DNA from: Mesorhizobium plurifarium
GTDB taxonomy: Bacteria > Pseudomonadota > Alphaproteobacteria > Rhizobiales > Rhizobiaceae
Reading direction: 5' to 3'
Assembly (NCBI GenBank): GCA_000824785.1
Contig: CCNB01000014.1
Coordinates: 45,922 to 106,850 of the forward strand
DNA: 60,929 nt
Shown: piece after piece, positions 8,508 through 16,854 of the stretch
How the letters are laid out: every line of letters starts with the position of its first letter
How positions within the stretch are numbered: position 1 is the first letter of the stretch
Program-made: the position numbers and the translations under genes
The notes under the pieces: model-generated
The model's database searches: none
What the model saw: only the letters and a program-made list of their open reading frames with translations
What the model was told of the DNA's origin: nothing

Positions 8508-9283
8508 TTGCCGCCATCCACGAGGCGATAGGCCTCGGCGGTCGCAGCGTTCAGCGAGGAGGTTACCTCCTGGCGCTTGCGCTCCATCTCGGCGTCGTCG
8601 GCATCGGCCGGCACGAAGACAGGCGAGCCTACGATGACCGCCGAGCGGCCGAAAGGCAGGTTGATGGTGGTCTTGTCCCAGCTCTTCTCCAGCACCTTAC
8701 GGCGGCTGGTGGCGATGGCCGAGGGCAGGATCGGCCGGCCGGAAAGCTTTGCCAGAAGAACGATACCAAGCCCGGCATCGCGCGGCGTGCCGTTCGGAAT
8801 GTCGGCGATCATGGCGACGTTCTTGCCCGCGACGAGCGACTTCTTGAGCGCGATCAAGGCCTTGGCGCCGCCTTTGTCGAGATGCCTCGAACTGTTGCGG
8901 CCGCCGGAACCGCGCACCGCCTCGATGCCGAATTTCTCGATCATCAGCGCCTGGAGCTCCGCATCGGCGCTGCGCGAGACCATGGCGACCAGCGGCCGGC
9001 CATCGGGATAATAGGCGGGGGTCAGAAGATGCTGACCGTGCCAGAGCGCGATGATGCCGGGTTCGAGATGCGCATAGGCCCCGCCGGCAACCTGGGTCGA
9101 GCCCTCGACCAGCGGGCTGGTGAGCCGAATCAGCCGCAGAAACCAGGCGAAAAGGCTGGCGATGAAGTTCTTGACGAAAGTCGACTGCGCCAAAGGCTCG
9201 CGGATGCGCCGCCACAGCGTGCGCGTTCCGCCGCGCCTGGCGGCGCGCCGCCCGGTCGCCCCGTTCACCGCTTCATGCTCCAT
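8504..9283 (-). CDS. DUF374-family lysophospholipid acyltransferase-like protein
   Basis: A 259-residue membrane-associated protein of the DUF374 group, related to LpxL/PlsC acyltransferases. Seen: an N-terminal hydrophobic stretch (FIASLFAWFLRLIRL), then IIALWHGQHLL, AMVSRSADAELQ, RGSGGRNSSRHLDKGG and ADIPNGTPRDAGLG, the conserved blocks of the family. The ATG at 9283 (MEHEAVNG) was chosen; the upstream extension to 9391 is Cys/Arg-rich and unlike the family. Coupled to waaA by a 4-bp overlap, so a role in acylating lipid A or an outer-membrane lipid precursor is likely. The acyl donor and acceptor are unproven. Confidence 0.88.
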   Translation of the reverse strand: MEHEAVNGATGRRAARRGGTRTLWRRIREPLAQSTFVKNFIASLFAWFLRLIRLTSPLVEGSTQVAGGAYAHLEPGIIALWHGQHLLTPAYYPDGRPLVAMVSRSADAELQALMIEKFGIEAVRGSGGRNSSRHLDKGGAKALIALKKSLVAGKNVAMIADIPNGTPRDAGLGIVLLAKLSGRPILPSAIATSRRKVLEKSWDKTTINLPFGRSAVIVGSPVFVPADADDAEMERKRQEVTSSLNAATAEAYRLVDGGK

Positions 9284-9288
9284 CGACG

Positions 9289-9534
9289 TCAACCGCCGGC
9301 CTTCGATTCTGGATCGAGCAAACGGTGCAGATGAACAACGAAATAACGCATATGGGCATTGTCGACACTGGCCTGCGCCTTCGCCTTCCAAGCGGCGTGC
9401 GCCGATTGATAGTCGGGGTAGATTCCGACGATGTCGAGCGCGTCGAGGTCACGAAACTCGGTTCCACCCAGCTTTTTCAACTCGCCGCCAAATACGAGGT
9501 GCAACAGCTGTTTCTTTCCGTCTTCCACGGCCAT
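9289..9534 (-). CDS. DUF4170 family protein
   Basis: An 81-residue soluble protein of the DUF4170 family. It starts MAVEDGKKQLLHLVFGGEL and ends with an AxVDNAHMRYFVVHLHRLL segment. The ATG at 9534 is chosen because AAGGA lies about eight bases upstream, whereas the first ATG at 9555 has no ribosome-binding site. It is separated from the acyltransferase start by only five bases and lies in the same operon. Function unknown; genomic association with Kdo/lipid A genes in Rhizobiales suggests an accessory role in envelope synthesis. Confidence 0.85.
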   Translation of the reverse strand: MAVEDGKKQLLHLVFGGELKKLGGTEFRDLDALDIVGIYPDYQSAHAAWKAKAQASVDNAHMRYFVVHLHRLLDPESKAGG

Positions 9535-9609
9535 GCCGATCCTTCGCAGATTCATGAATTTTGTGAAACGTTTAGCCCAAAGCGGCCGATTTTGGAACTG
9601 CGGGCCGAC

Positions 9610-10419
9610 TCACCCTTGGTCAATCTCCGCGATGACCCTGGCGAGCACGCCGAGCAGTTCGCCGCTGCCGGCGGCGAGCGCGCCGTGATTGATCACCTCG
9701 CCGGCGTAGCGTGGCGGCTTGCCGGCGCGGTCGAGCAGTGCGCCGCCAGCTTCGGTGAGGATGAGATCAGCGGCGGCAATGTCCCAGTCATGCGCGTTGG
9801 GCTTGACGAAGGTCGCGTCGAGCTTGCCGGCGGCAATCATCGCCAGCCGATAGGCAAGCGAGGGAATGTAGGCCGTCCGGCGCAGCCTGTCCTGCCAGGC
9901 TTGCGGCATCAAGTCGACCAGCGGCTTGGGTCCGCCGATATCGACGCTTTCGCCCAGCGGTCGCACATGGATGCGCTTGTCGTTGAGATAGGCGCCCTCG
10001 CCCGGTAGCGCCCAATAGGTCTCGCCCTTGGCCGGGCATTCGAGGACGCCGGCGAGCGAGCGCCCCTCCTCGACCACGGCGACGCTGACGCACCAGGAAT
10101 GCAAACCATCGAGAAAACCGCGCGTGCCGTCGATCGGGTCGACGACGAAGGTGCGGCGCGCCGACAGCCTTGCATGGTCATCGGCGGTCTCTTCCGACAG
10201 CCAGCCGTAATCCGGACGCGCCCTGAGCAAGGTCTCGCGCAGATAGGCGTCCGCCGCGTGGTCGGCCTCGCTGACCGGCGAAGTGCCGCCTTTCATCCAC
10301 ACCTGCGGGTTGTTGCCGAAATAGCGCATGGCGATGGCGCCGGCCTCGCGAGCGGCATCGCGCAGCAGAGCGAGGTCGTCGCGGGCCTCGCTCGAGGTCA
10401 GTTGGTCAGGCACCGGCAA
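9610..10419 (-). CDS. cysQ: Inositol monophosphatase-family protein (3'(2'),5'-bisphosphate nucleotidase CysQ-like)
   Basis: A 269-residue Mg-dependent, Li-sensitive-type phosphatase. Metal ligands are visible as EE (76-77), DPIDGT (94-99) and HDWDIAAADL near residue 210, the three signatures of the IMPase/CysQ fold. CysQ recycles 3'-phosphoadenosine-5'-phosphate; inositol-phosphate activity is the alternative, since sequence alone does not separate the two well. It starts with TTG at 10419 (or GTG at 10413) inside the end of pmbA, overlapping by 14 bases, so translation is coupled. The operon context with envelope genes is conserved among Rhizobiales. Confidence 0.85.
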   Translation of the reverse strand: MPVPDQLTSSEARDDLALLRDAAREAGAIAMRYFGNNPQVWMKGGTSPVSEADHAADAYLRETLLRARPDYGWLSEETADDHARLSARRTFVVDPIDGTRGFLDGLHSWCVSVAVVEEGRSLAGVLECPAKGETYWALPGEGAYLNDKRIHVRPLGESVDIGGPKPLVDLMPQAWQDRLRRTAYIPSLAYRLAMIAAGKLDATFVKPNAHDWDIAAADLILTEAGGALLDRAGKPPRYAGEVINHGALAAGSGELLGVLARVIAEIDQG

Positions 10420-11749
10420 GGGTCATCCCCTCGATCAGGAGCGTCGGCGCCGCCGTGCCGAAATTGCGGTCGAGATCGTTCGCCGGCACCATGTTGAGGA
10501 ACATGGTCTTCAGGTTCGAGGCGATCGTCACCTCGGCCACCGGATAAGCCAGCGCGCCGTTCTCGATCCAGTAGCCGGAGGCGCCGCGGCTGTATTCGCC
10601 GGTCACCATGTCGACGCCTTGGCCGAACACCTCGGTGACATAGAAGCCGCGCTTCAACGAGGCGATCAAGTCTTCCGGCGAACGTTCGCCGGGTTCGATG
10701 GCAAGGTTGGTCGAGGATGGCGAGACCGACGAGCCGCTGCGCGAGCCCCGTCCATTGGTGACGAGGCCCAACTCGCGCGCGGCCGAGGTCGACAGAAACC
10801 AGTGGTTCAAGACGCCCTTATCGACCATCAGCAGCTTCTCGCCCTCCACGCCTTCGCCGTCGAAGGGGCGCGAAGCCTGGCCGCGCCGCCGCAAAGGCTC
10901 GTCCGTGACGGTTATCCCAGCCGACGCCACCTCTCTGCCCATCATGTCACGCAGGAAACTGGTCTTGCGGGCGACCGCCGCGCCGTTGATGGCGCCGGCG
11001 AGATGGCCAGCTATGCCGCGCGCCACGCGCGGATCGAACACCACGTCGACCGGGCCGGTCGCCGCCTTGCGGGCTCCGAGACGACGCACCGCGCGTTCGC
11101 CGGCCTTGCGGCCGATGTCTTCCGGCGTGTCGAGATCGGCGAAATGCTGGCGCGAGGAGAATTCATAGTCGCGCTCCATGGCGGTTCCCTCACCCGCGAT
11201 GACGCTGGTCGAGCGCGAGAAGCGCGAGGCGACATATTGGCCGACAAAGCCGTGCGAGGTGGCGAGAACCAGGCCGCCCAGGCCGGCGCCGGCGCTGCTG
11301 CCCGAGGAATTGGTGACGCCCTTAACCGCCAATGCAGCCGCTTCGGCGGCAAGGGCCGCCTCCTTCAGCTGGTCTGCAGACACCTCTGTCGGGTCGAAAA
11401 GGTCGAGATCGCGCAAATTGCGGGCAAGCAGCGCGGGGTCAGCAAGGCCCTGGAACGGATCCTCGGGCGAGACCTTGGCCATCGCGACCGCGCGCTCGGC
11501 AAGCGCCTTCGGATCGGAAGCGGCGGTCGCCGAGACGCTCGCCACACGCTGGCCGACGAAGACGCGCAGCGAGACGTCCTCGCTCTCCGACGATTCGGTG
11601 CCTTCGACCTTGCCCAACCGCACCGACACGCCAGCGGAGCGGCCGCGCACCGCCACCGCGTCGGCCGCGTCGGCGCCGGCGCGCTTGGCCGCCTCGACGA
11701 GCGCCGCGACGCGATCGGTCAATTTCGCTGCGTCGAGCTTATCGGTCAT
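10406..11749 (-). CDS. pmbA: TldD/PmbA family metallopeptidase
   Basis: A 447-residue TldE/PmbA-type protein. In Escherichia coli TldD and TldE form a heterodimer that digests unfolded peptides and matures microcin B17. Conserved family features are a DVVFDPRVA stretch in the middle and GAS(A)GYWIENGALAYPVAEVTIASNL near the C-terminus. The catalytic HExxxH belongs to TldD and none is seen here, consistent with the PmbA subunit. The partner tldD gene is not in this window. AGGA precedes the ATG. It is the first gene of the lipid A/Kdo block, and its end overlaps cysQ. Confidence 0.93.
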   Translation of the reverse strand: MTDKLDAAKLTDRVAALVEAAKRAGADAADAVAVRGRSAGVSVRLGKVEGTESSESEDVSLRVFVGQRVASVSATAASDPKALAERAVAMAKVSPEDPFQGLADPALLARNLRDLDLFDPTEVSADQLKEAALAAEAAALAVKGVTNSSGSSAGAGLGGLVLATSHGFVGQYVASRFSRSTSVIAGEGTAMERDYEFSSRQHFADLDTPEDIGRKAGERAVRRLGARKAATGPVDVVFDPRVARGIAGHLAGAINGAAVARKTSFLRDMMGREVASAGITVTDEPLRRRGQASRPFDGEGVEGEKLLMVDKGVLNHWFLSTSAARELGLVTNGRGSRSGSSVSPSSTNLAIEPGERSPEDLIASLKRGFYVTEVFGQGVDMVTGEYSRGASGYWIENGALAYPVAEVTIASNLKTMFLNMVPANDLDRNFGTAAPTLLIEGMTLAGA

Positions 11750-11938
11750 GCGGTTGTTCCTGTTTGTTCAAGCAGTCCATCAGAGCGAACCCTGCGTATG
11801 GATGCTGCCGCACCATCATGGATGCCACGGGCACCATCTATTGTTCCACCGACGCTTGTGCAATGGCGGATGCGGCAATCTCAAGGCAATCGCCATGGTT
11901 CGTGTCGGATGCTTTGCCGCAGCGGCAAGAAGGGAGCG

Positions 11939-12982
11939 CTACTCGGCCACCGGCGCCCAGATCACGTCATCGATCTTGGCTGCCCCCGTCGCCAGCATCA
12001 CCAGCCGATCGAAGCCCAGCGCCGAGCCGCTTGCCTGCGGCATGAGGGCCAAAGCCGCGAGGAAATCCTCGTCCAGCGGATAGCGCTCGCCATAGACGCG
12101 CTCTTTCTCGTCCATCTCGGCGGCAAAGCGGCGGCGCTGCTCGGCGGCGTCGGTGAGCTCGCCGAAGGCATTGGCGAGCTCGACGCCGCAGCAATAGAGC
12201 TCGAAACGCTCGGCGACGCGCGGGTCCTCGGCGCTCGGGCGGGCGAGCGCCGCCTCGGAGATCGGATAGCCGTAGAGGATGGTGGCCCGGCCCTGCCCCA
12301 GTTGCGGCTCGACCTTTTCCACCATCACCCGGCTGAACAGGTCGGCCCAGTTGTCGTCGGGCGCGGTGCGCAGGCCGGCTCCGACCAGCGCCCCGTGAAG
12401 CGCGTCGCGGTCGGTGCCGCCGTCGACTGAAACGGTCGCGAGCAGGTCGATGCCGGCATAGCGCGTGAAAGCCTCCGCGACGCTCAGCCGCTCAGGCTCG
12501 GCGAAAGGATCGGCCTCGCGGCCACGGAAACGGAAGCTTTTGGCGCCGGTCTTTTCGGCCGCCAGCGCCAGAAACTCGGCGCAGTCGTCCATCACGCGCT
12601 CGTAAGTTTCGCCGACGCGATACCATTCGAGCATGGTGAACTCAGGGTGATGCAGCGGCCCGCGCTCGCGGTTGCGCCAGACCGGGCCGAGGCTGAAGAT
12701 GCGCTCCTCGCCGGCGACAAGCAACTTCTTGCAGGCGAATTCGGGCGAGGTGTGGAGATAGAGCGGCCGACGCGACGCGTCGGGTCCGATCGCCTCGGTG
12801 GCAAAGGCGGCGAGATGCGCCTCGTTGCCCGGCGAGACCTGCAGCGCCGAGGTCGTCACCTCGACGAAATCGCGCTCAGCGAACCAGCCGCGAAGCGCAG
12901 CGGCAATGGCGTTGCGCGCCATCAGCCGGGGCCGGCGGTCGGCATGTATATCAGGCCTCCACCAGGGCGAAGCGGCGGTCAT
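11939..12982 (-). CDS. epmA: Elongation factor P beta-lysine ligase EpmA
   Basis: A 347-residue class II lysyl-tRNA-synthetase-like enzyme lacking the anticodon-binding domain (PoxA/GenX/YjeA). It attaches (R)-beta-lysine to the conserved lysine of EF-P. Class II motifs are visible: TSPEFACKKLL, RNRERGPLHHPEFTMLEWY (motif 2) and GSALGFDRLVML (motif 3). The ATG at 12982 (MTAASPWW) fits the family; the frame is open to 13039. It is divergent from efp, its substrate gene, across a 129-bp shared promoter region. EpmB, the lysine 2,3-aminomutase that makes beta-lysine, is not in the window. Confidence 0.95.
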   Translation of the reverse strand: MTAASPWWRPDIHADRRPRLMARNAIAAALRGWFAERDFVEVTTSALQVSPGNEAHLAAFATEAIGPDASRRPLYLHTSPEFACKKLLVAGEERIFSLGPVWRNRERGPLHHPEFTMLEWYRVGETYERVMDDCAEFLALAAEKTGAKSFRFRGREADPFAEPERLSVAEAFTRYAGIDLLATVSVDGGTDRDALHGALVGAGLRTAPDDNWADLFSRVMVEKVEPQLGQGRATILYGYPISEAALARPSAEDPRVAERFELYCCGVELANAFGELTDAAEQRRRFAAEMDEKERVYGERYPLDEDFLAALALMPQASGSALGFDRLVMLATGAAKIDDVIWAPVAE

Positions 12983-13111
12983 GGGCAGGAAAATCGCTGG
13001 GAAGGCTGGCGGTTCGGCGCAAGATGCGCTAGGGCGCACGCGATGGCCGCCGTCGCCGCTTCGCGGAAATCGACGCTCGCAGGCCGAAAAACTCGAACGG
13101 GATCCAATATC

Positions 13112-13681
13112 GTGGTCAAGGTCATCGCCAGTTCCTTACGCAAAGGCAACGTCGTCGATAAGGACGGCAAGCTCTATGTCATCCTCTTTGCCGAAAACAT
13201 CCACCCTGGCAAGGGCACTCCGGTGACCCAGCTCGACATGCGCCGCATCGGCGACGGGGTGAAGGTCTCGGAGCGCTACCGCACCACCGAAATGGTCGAG
13301 CGCGCCTATGTCGAGGAGCGCGAGCACACCTTCCTTTATTCCGACGGCGAAGGGTTTCACTTCATGAACCCGGAAAGCTACGACCAGGTCGTGGCCTCGG
13401 AAGCCGTGGTCGGCGACTTCGCGCCTTATCTGCAGGAAGGCATGGCCGTCCAACTCGCGCAGTTCAACGGCGTGCCGATCTCGCTGGTGCTGCCGCAGCG
13501 CGCCACCTTCGAGGTGGTCGAGACCGAGCCGGTCACCAAGGGCCAGACGGCATCTTCCTCCTACAAGCCGGCCGTGCTCTCCAACGGCGTGCGCACCACC
13601 GTGCCGCCGCACATCTCCGCCGGCACGCGCATCGTGGTGATGACCGCCGACGGTTCGTACGTCGAGCGCGCCAAGGACTGA
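13112..13681 (+). CDS. efp: Translation elongation factor P
   Basis: EF-P binds ribosomes stalled at polyproline stretches and restores peptide bond formation. The 189-residue protein has the three beta-barrel domains, with the loop HPGKGTP placing Lys34 at the position modified by EpmA. The C-terminal SSSYKPAVLSNGVRTTVPPHI and DGSYVERAKD are characteristic. The start is GTG at 13112 (MVKVIASSLRKGN), which gives the standard family length; the open frame reaches far upstream, antisense to epmA, and is not used. Its divergent neighbour encodes the modifying ligase. Confidence 0.97.
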   Translation: MVKVIASSLRKGNVVDKDGKLYVILFAENIHPGKGTPVTQLDMRRIGDGVKVSERYRTTEMVERAYVEEREHTFLYSDGEGFHFMNPESYDQVVASEAVVGDFAPYLQEGMAVQLAQFNGVPISLVLPQRATFEVVETEPVTKGQTASSSYKPAVLSNGVRTTVPPHISAGTRIVVMTADGSYVERAKD

Positions 13682-13934
13682 GATTTACGGCAGCCTGGTT
13701 ACCACGGCTCGCCTGCGACATGGCGGGCCTGCACACCTGCCTTTGAGCAGTATCCCCCAAGGAACGGTCGTTGCTCTGCAGGCTCGCGTCGGCTCGTCGA
13801 TCCCGATCAACGCCCGGCTAAGTGCTCGTTGTCGATCGCATTGCAACGCACTCCGATCGCAGGCGTTTATTCATGGCAGAGCTGTGGCTGATGTGAGGAC
13901 CAGCTTGATGGCGTGATAGGTCGGAGGCGATCAG

Positions 13935-14363
13935 GTGGCTAATTTCAAAGACGCCGTTGAGCGCGGCAAGAAAGCTCCTCGCCAGCAAGAAGAGGATGCA
14001 GATGCCCCGATTGCGGATTTCGGCAAACAGGCCAAGGCTTGGCTGGACGACGTCGTTGTTACCTCGTTGGAAGCGGCCAAGGCAGAAGTGGCGGGCGAGA
14101 TGAATATCGACATAGACGCCGCACCGCATGACCAAGACCAACTGCTGGCGCCATCTGTCCGGTTTCGGCTCTTCCTAAGGCCGGAATTGGAAAAGCCCGC
14201 CAAAAGGACGTTCACGGTCAACGTCCAGCTTAGCGGCGAGGTGTCGGTTTCTTCACCTGGCATGGTGGCTGAGAATGTAGGAAATATAGGGGACAGGTCT
14301 GGCGAAAGGTTTCGCAATTTGCTTGCCAAGCTGATCGAGGACGCTGCTAAAGGCTTGCGCTAA
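13935..14363 (+). CDS. Hypothetical protein, 142 residues
   Basis: No family recognised. GTG start with GGAGG eight bases upstream. Residues 1-30 are charged and probably disordered (KKAPRQQEEDADAP), 30-55 form a likely amphipathic helix (FGKQAKAWLDDVVVTSLEAAKAEV), then a beta-rich centre (VRFRLFLRPELEK...TFTVNVQLSGEVSV) and a helical end. No signal peptide or membrane span. The layout, a variable linker then a VxFxLxL...FxVxV beta core, recalls small trypsin-co-occurring domain (Trypco) proteins found near defence or protease systems; this resemblance is weak. GC content looks lower than in neighbours, hinting at recent acquisition. Confidence 0.65.
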   Translation: MANFKDAVERGKKAPRQQEEDADAPIADFGKQAKAWLDDVVVTSLEAAKAEVAGEMNIDIDAAPHDQDQLLAPSVRFRLFLRPELEKPAKRTFTVNVQLSGEVSVSSPGMVAENVGNIGDRSGERFRNLLAKLIEDAAKGLR

Positions 14364-14497
14364 CCCGGCTGCTACCTCCTGTGGACAGGCGGTCTCCATC
14401 TAAAACAGCACAGCACTGCCGAGGTGCAGGCGAGCTTAGCCGGTAAGGCAGGCGTCACGCATGATCAAGCGTGCAGGTCGACAATCGGAACCTGTTA

Positions 14498-14519
14498 GGC
14501 CTCGCTTCTGTGCGAGGCC
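14498..14519. terminator. Possible terminator hairpin between convergent genes
   Basis: An 8-bp perfect stem GGCCTCGC-TTCTGT-GCGAGGCC in the 230-bp gap between the convergent genes at 13935 and 14594. No U-tract follows in either direction, so it may be only a transcript-end structure. Confidence 0.35.
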
Positions 14520-14593
14520 CAATTCCCGAGCAACAAACGTCTGCGCTATCCTTGGCCAGGCAATTGACGCACACCCGATGTGATGCGGGCTAA

Positions 14594-14881
14594 TTAGCCG
14601 CCCATCTTCTTTGCCATGGCGCAAAATTCAGCATGCGATTTGTTGAGAGTCGTATCGCCGCAGTCTTTCAATACCGCGGTGCGCTCGTCTGGTTTCATCG
14701 CCATCCACGCCGTTTTGAAGTCGGCCTCACTTCTAAGAGTTTTCATGCCGGCGTCGGTGAAAAACGGCGTCATCTTGGCCGGATCGTCGAGCGCAGAGGT
14801 ACCTGTTGTCGAGCCCGCCATCGCTGCCCCGGTCAGCATTGTGAAGGCTATCGCGTTCAGTGCAAGTAGCTTGAATTTCAT
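14594..14881 (-). CDS. Small exported hypothetical protein
   Basis: A 95-residue protein with a classic signal peptide (MKFKLLALNAIAFTMLTGAAMA, cleavage near residue 22). The mature part is about 73 residues with two Cys (CGD and FCAMAKKMGG), which could form one periplasmic disulphide. A very strong ribosome-binding site, AAGGAGGA, lies seven bases before the ATG. The phrase FKTAWMAMKPDERTAVLKDC suggests a compact helical fold. No family recognised with confidence; similar small secreted proteins occur in Mesorhizobium. Probably monocistronic. Confidence 0.75.
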   Translation of the reverse strand: MKFKLLALNAIAFTMLTGAAMAGSTTGTSALDDPAKMTPFFTDAGMKTLRSEADFKTAWMAMKPDERTAVLKDCGDTTLNKSHAEFCAMAKKMGG

Positions 14882-15079
14882 TTTCGCATCCTCCTTACGG
14901 CCGTTTTAGGCCATGTAGAAGAACGTTTGTTGGCTACGAGGGTTCCTACGGGCCCTTCGCGACGATGACGGGCTCAGCCGCTTGCAATTGGAACTGTTAG
15001 CGATGAATGAACGATAGGGTGTGCTGCCCTTTCTTGAAGTCGGTCGCACTTTATTGCGGGCAACGTGCGGCCAGGCGAG

Positions 15080-16597
15080 TCAGGCGGAAAATCTTTGACC
15101 ATCAATCGCCAACTCGATGACCACGCCGGCGGAATCCCACGTTCGGTCGAGGCGGCCGAGCTGACTTGCCACGGCGCGGACCAAGCGGGTGCCGAAACCC
15201 TCATTTATGGTTCCGTCCGGCGGCGGTCCGCCGATCTCTCGCCACCGGATAAGGACATCGTCATCCCGAATGGAGCAAGCAATTTCCACCGATCCAGCAG
15301 CCGCCGAGAGGCTACCGTATTTGGCAGCGTTGGTGGCGAATTCGTTCAGCAGGAGCGAAAGCGGCGTGATCGTTGCCGAGGGCACCGGCATATCGATGCC
15401 ATTGATGACGACGCGGGAATGCCCGTCAGCCCCATGGCGGTACGGCGCGAGGATTGCGGCGATCAAGGCATGCAGGCTCGTCGCGACCTGGAGGGGGTGG
15501 CCAGTAGAGGGAAGCATCGTCAGCGCATGCGCCCGCGCCAGCGCGCCGAGGCGGTCAGAAACGATGGAGGCGAGCGCGGCCGGCGTTTCAGCGGCTGACG
15601 CGCTCAAATTGACGATAGTGCTTGCGATGGCGAAGAGGTTCTTCACGCGGTGGTCCATCTCGCGAAGCAGCAACTCCCGCTGCTCTTGCGCGCGCAGCCG
15701 CTCGGATATTCCGCGGGCAATTCTGGAGGAGCCGACAATTTTGCCCGATGCATCCGCGATAGGGGAAACCGTCAAAGAGATTGGCACCAAACTGCCGTCC
15801 TTGCGCAGGCGTGCGGTCTCGAAGTGCTCAACATGCTCACCATTGCGAATGCGGGACAGAATCTGCCGCTCCTCGTGTTGCCGGTCGAGCGGGATCAGCG
15901 AGATCACCGGGCGCCCGATAATCTCCCGTCGGCTGTAGCCGTAAAGGCGTTCGGCTCCGCTGTTCCAGTCTGTGATGATCCCTTCCAGATCGGTCGCGCT
16001 AATGGCATCATCCGAGGATTCGACAAGTGCGCTCAGGCGCGCTGCTGTCGTTTCCGCCCGGTTCCGCTCGATCGCAAATCCGAGCTGGCGGGCGATGGTC
16101 AACGCCAGTTCACGTTCACGATCAGTGAAGTGATGGGGTACTGGATAGTAGACCATGAACTTGCCGGCGAGCTCGCGGGAGCTGACAAGCGGGATAAAGG
16201 CCAGCGCCTCGATTCCTTCGGCAAGGACCGTGTCGATGAGTTGCTGAGATTCACCGCTGCAACGAATGTCCTCGACATAGATCGGCTCGGCATTGTGCTC
16301 ACCGCGCGTCCACGGCGAATGGCCGTTAACCGCCTTGCGGTATTCTTCAGACAGTGAGCGCCACGCCACGAAGCTCATGACGCCCTGGCTGTCAAATCTC
16401 AGGATCGAGGCCCGTAACGAACCAAGCGCGTCACAAATAGCATCCAAGGCCGCGTCGTAGACCTCCGCAATGGCCTTGGCTCGATACAGTCGGTCGGTGA
16501 GGCGGAAGAGGACGGTCTGCTCCCGGGCAATATCGCCGTCGGTCAGCTCACGTTGGCCCAGCACTGTGGCCGCAACACTCATAGCCCCCTGCTGCAT
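15080..16597 (-). CDS. HWE-family sensor histidine kinase (GAF-PAS-HWE)
   Basis: A 505-residue cytoplasmic sensor kinase without membrane spans. Domains: GAF (about 35-180), PAS (about 185-300), HWE dimerisation/phosphoacceptor region with H316 in LREMDHRVKNLFAI, and an ATPase domain with NEFATNAAKYG and the WRE motif of HWE kinases. This class, enriched in Rhizobiales, often signals light, redox or general stress. The ATG at 16597 has AGGGA upstream; Met6 is an alternative with AGGGGG. No partner response regulator gene is adjacent. Confidence 0.93.
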   Translation of the reverse strand: MQQGAMSVAATVLGQRELTDGDIAREQTVLFRLTDRLYRAKAIAEVYDAALDAICDALGSLRASILRFDSQGVMSFVAWRSLSEEYRKAVNGHSPWTRGEHNAEPIYVEDIRCSGESQQLIDTVLAEGIEALAFIPLVSSRELAGKFMVYYPVPHHFTDRERELALTIARQLGFAIERNRAETTAARLSALVESSDDAISATDLEGIITDWNSGAERLYGYSRREIIGRPVISLIPLDRQHEERQILSRIRNGEHVEHFETARLRKDGSLVPISLTVSPIADASGKIVGSSRIARGISERLRAQEQRELLLREMDHRVKNLFAIASTIVNLSASAAETPAALASIVSDRLGALARAHALTMLPSTGHPLQVATSLHALIAAILAPYRHGADGHSRVVINGIDMPVPSATITPLSLLLNEFATNAAKYGSLSAAAGSVEIACSIRDDDVLIRWREIGGPPPDGTINEGFGTRLVRAVASQLGRLDRTWDSAGVVIELAIDGQRFSA

Positions 16598-16854
16598 CGC
16601 CTGATCCCTGGGGCGCGGCTCAATAAGAGTCTGATCGAGTCCGCTTAGCGCAATACCGCGCGTCTATAGCCTATTGCCGTTCGACCGCCGAATACCGTCC
16701 ACCCAACTATGCCGAATGATATGCGCTTTGCGTAGTTTCGCAATAGACCCGTCGCGTTCTGGCGCAGCGACTGCTGCGGACGAGGGGCCGCGAGGTGCCG
16801 CCGACTTCTGCAAGCGTATCCTCATGGGCGTTCTCCGCCTGAAGTTCAGCCGAA

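Noticed and set aside
6981..8531. 516-codon open frame opposite waaA
   Set aside because: Shadow of waaA; no recognised motif and no ribosome-binding site context.
10328..12430. 700-codon plus-strand open frame opposite pmbA and part of epmA
   Set aside because: It crosses two well-supported genes on the minus strand and has antisense-like composition.
13682..15079. Search for tRNA or small RNA genes in the gaps around the small proteins
   Set aside because: No cloverleaf or other recognisable RNA was seen; only one 8-bp hairpin at 14498-14519.
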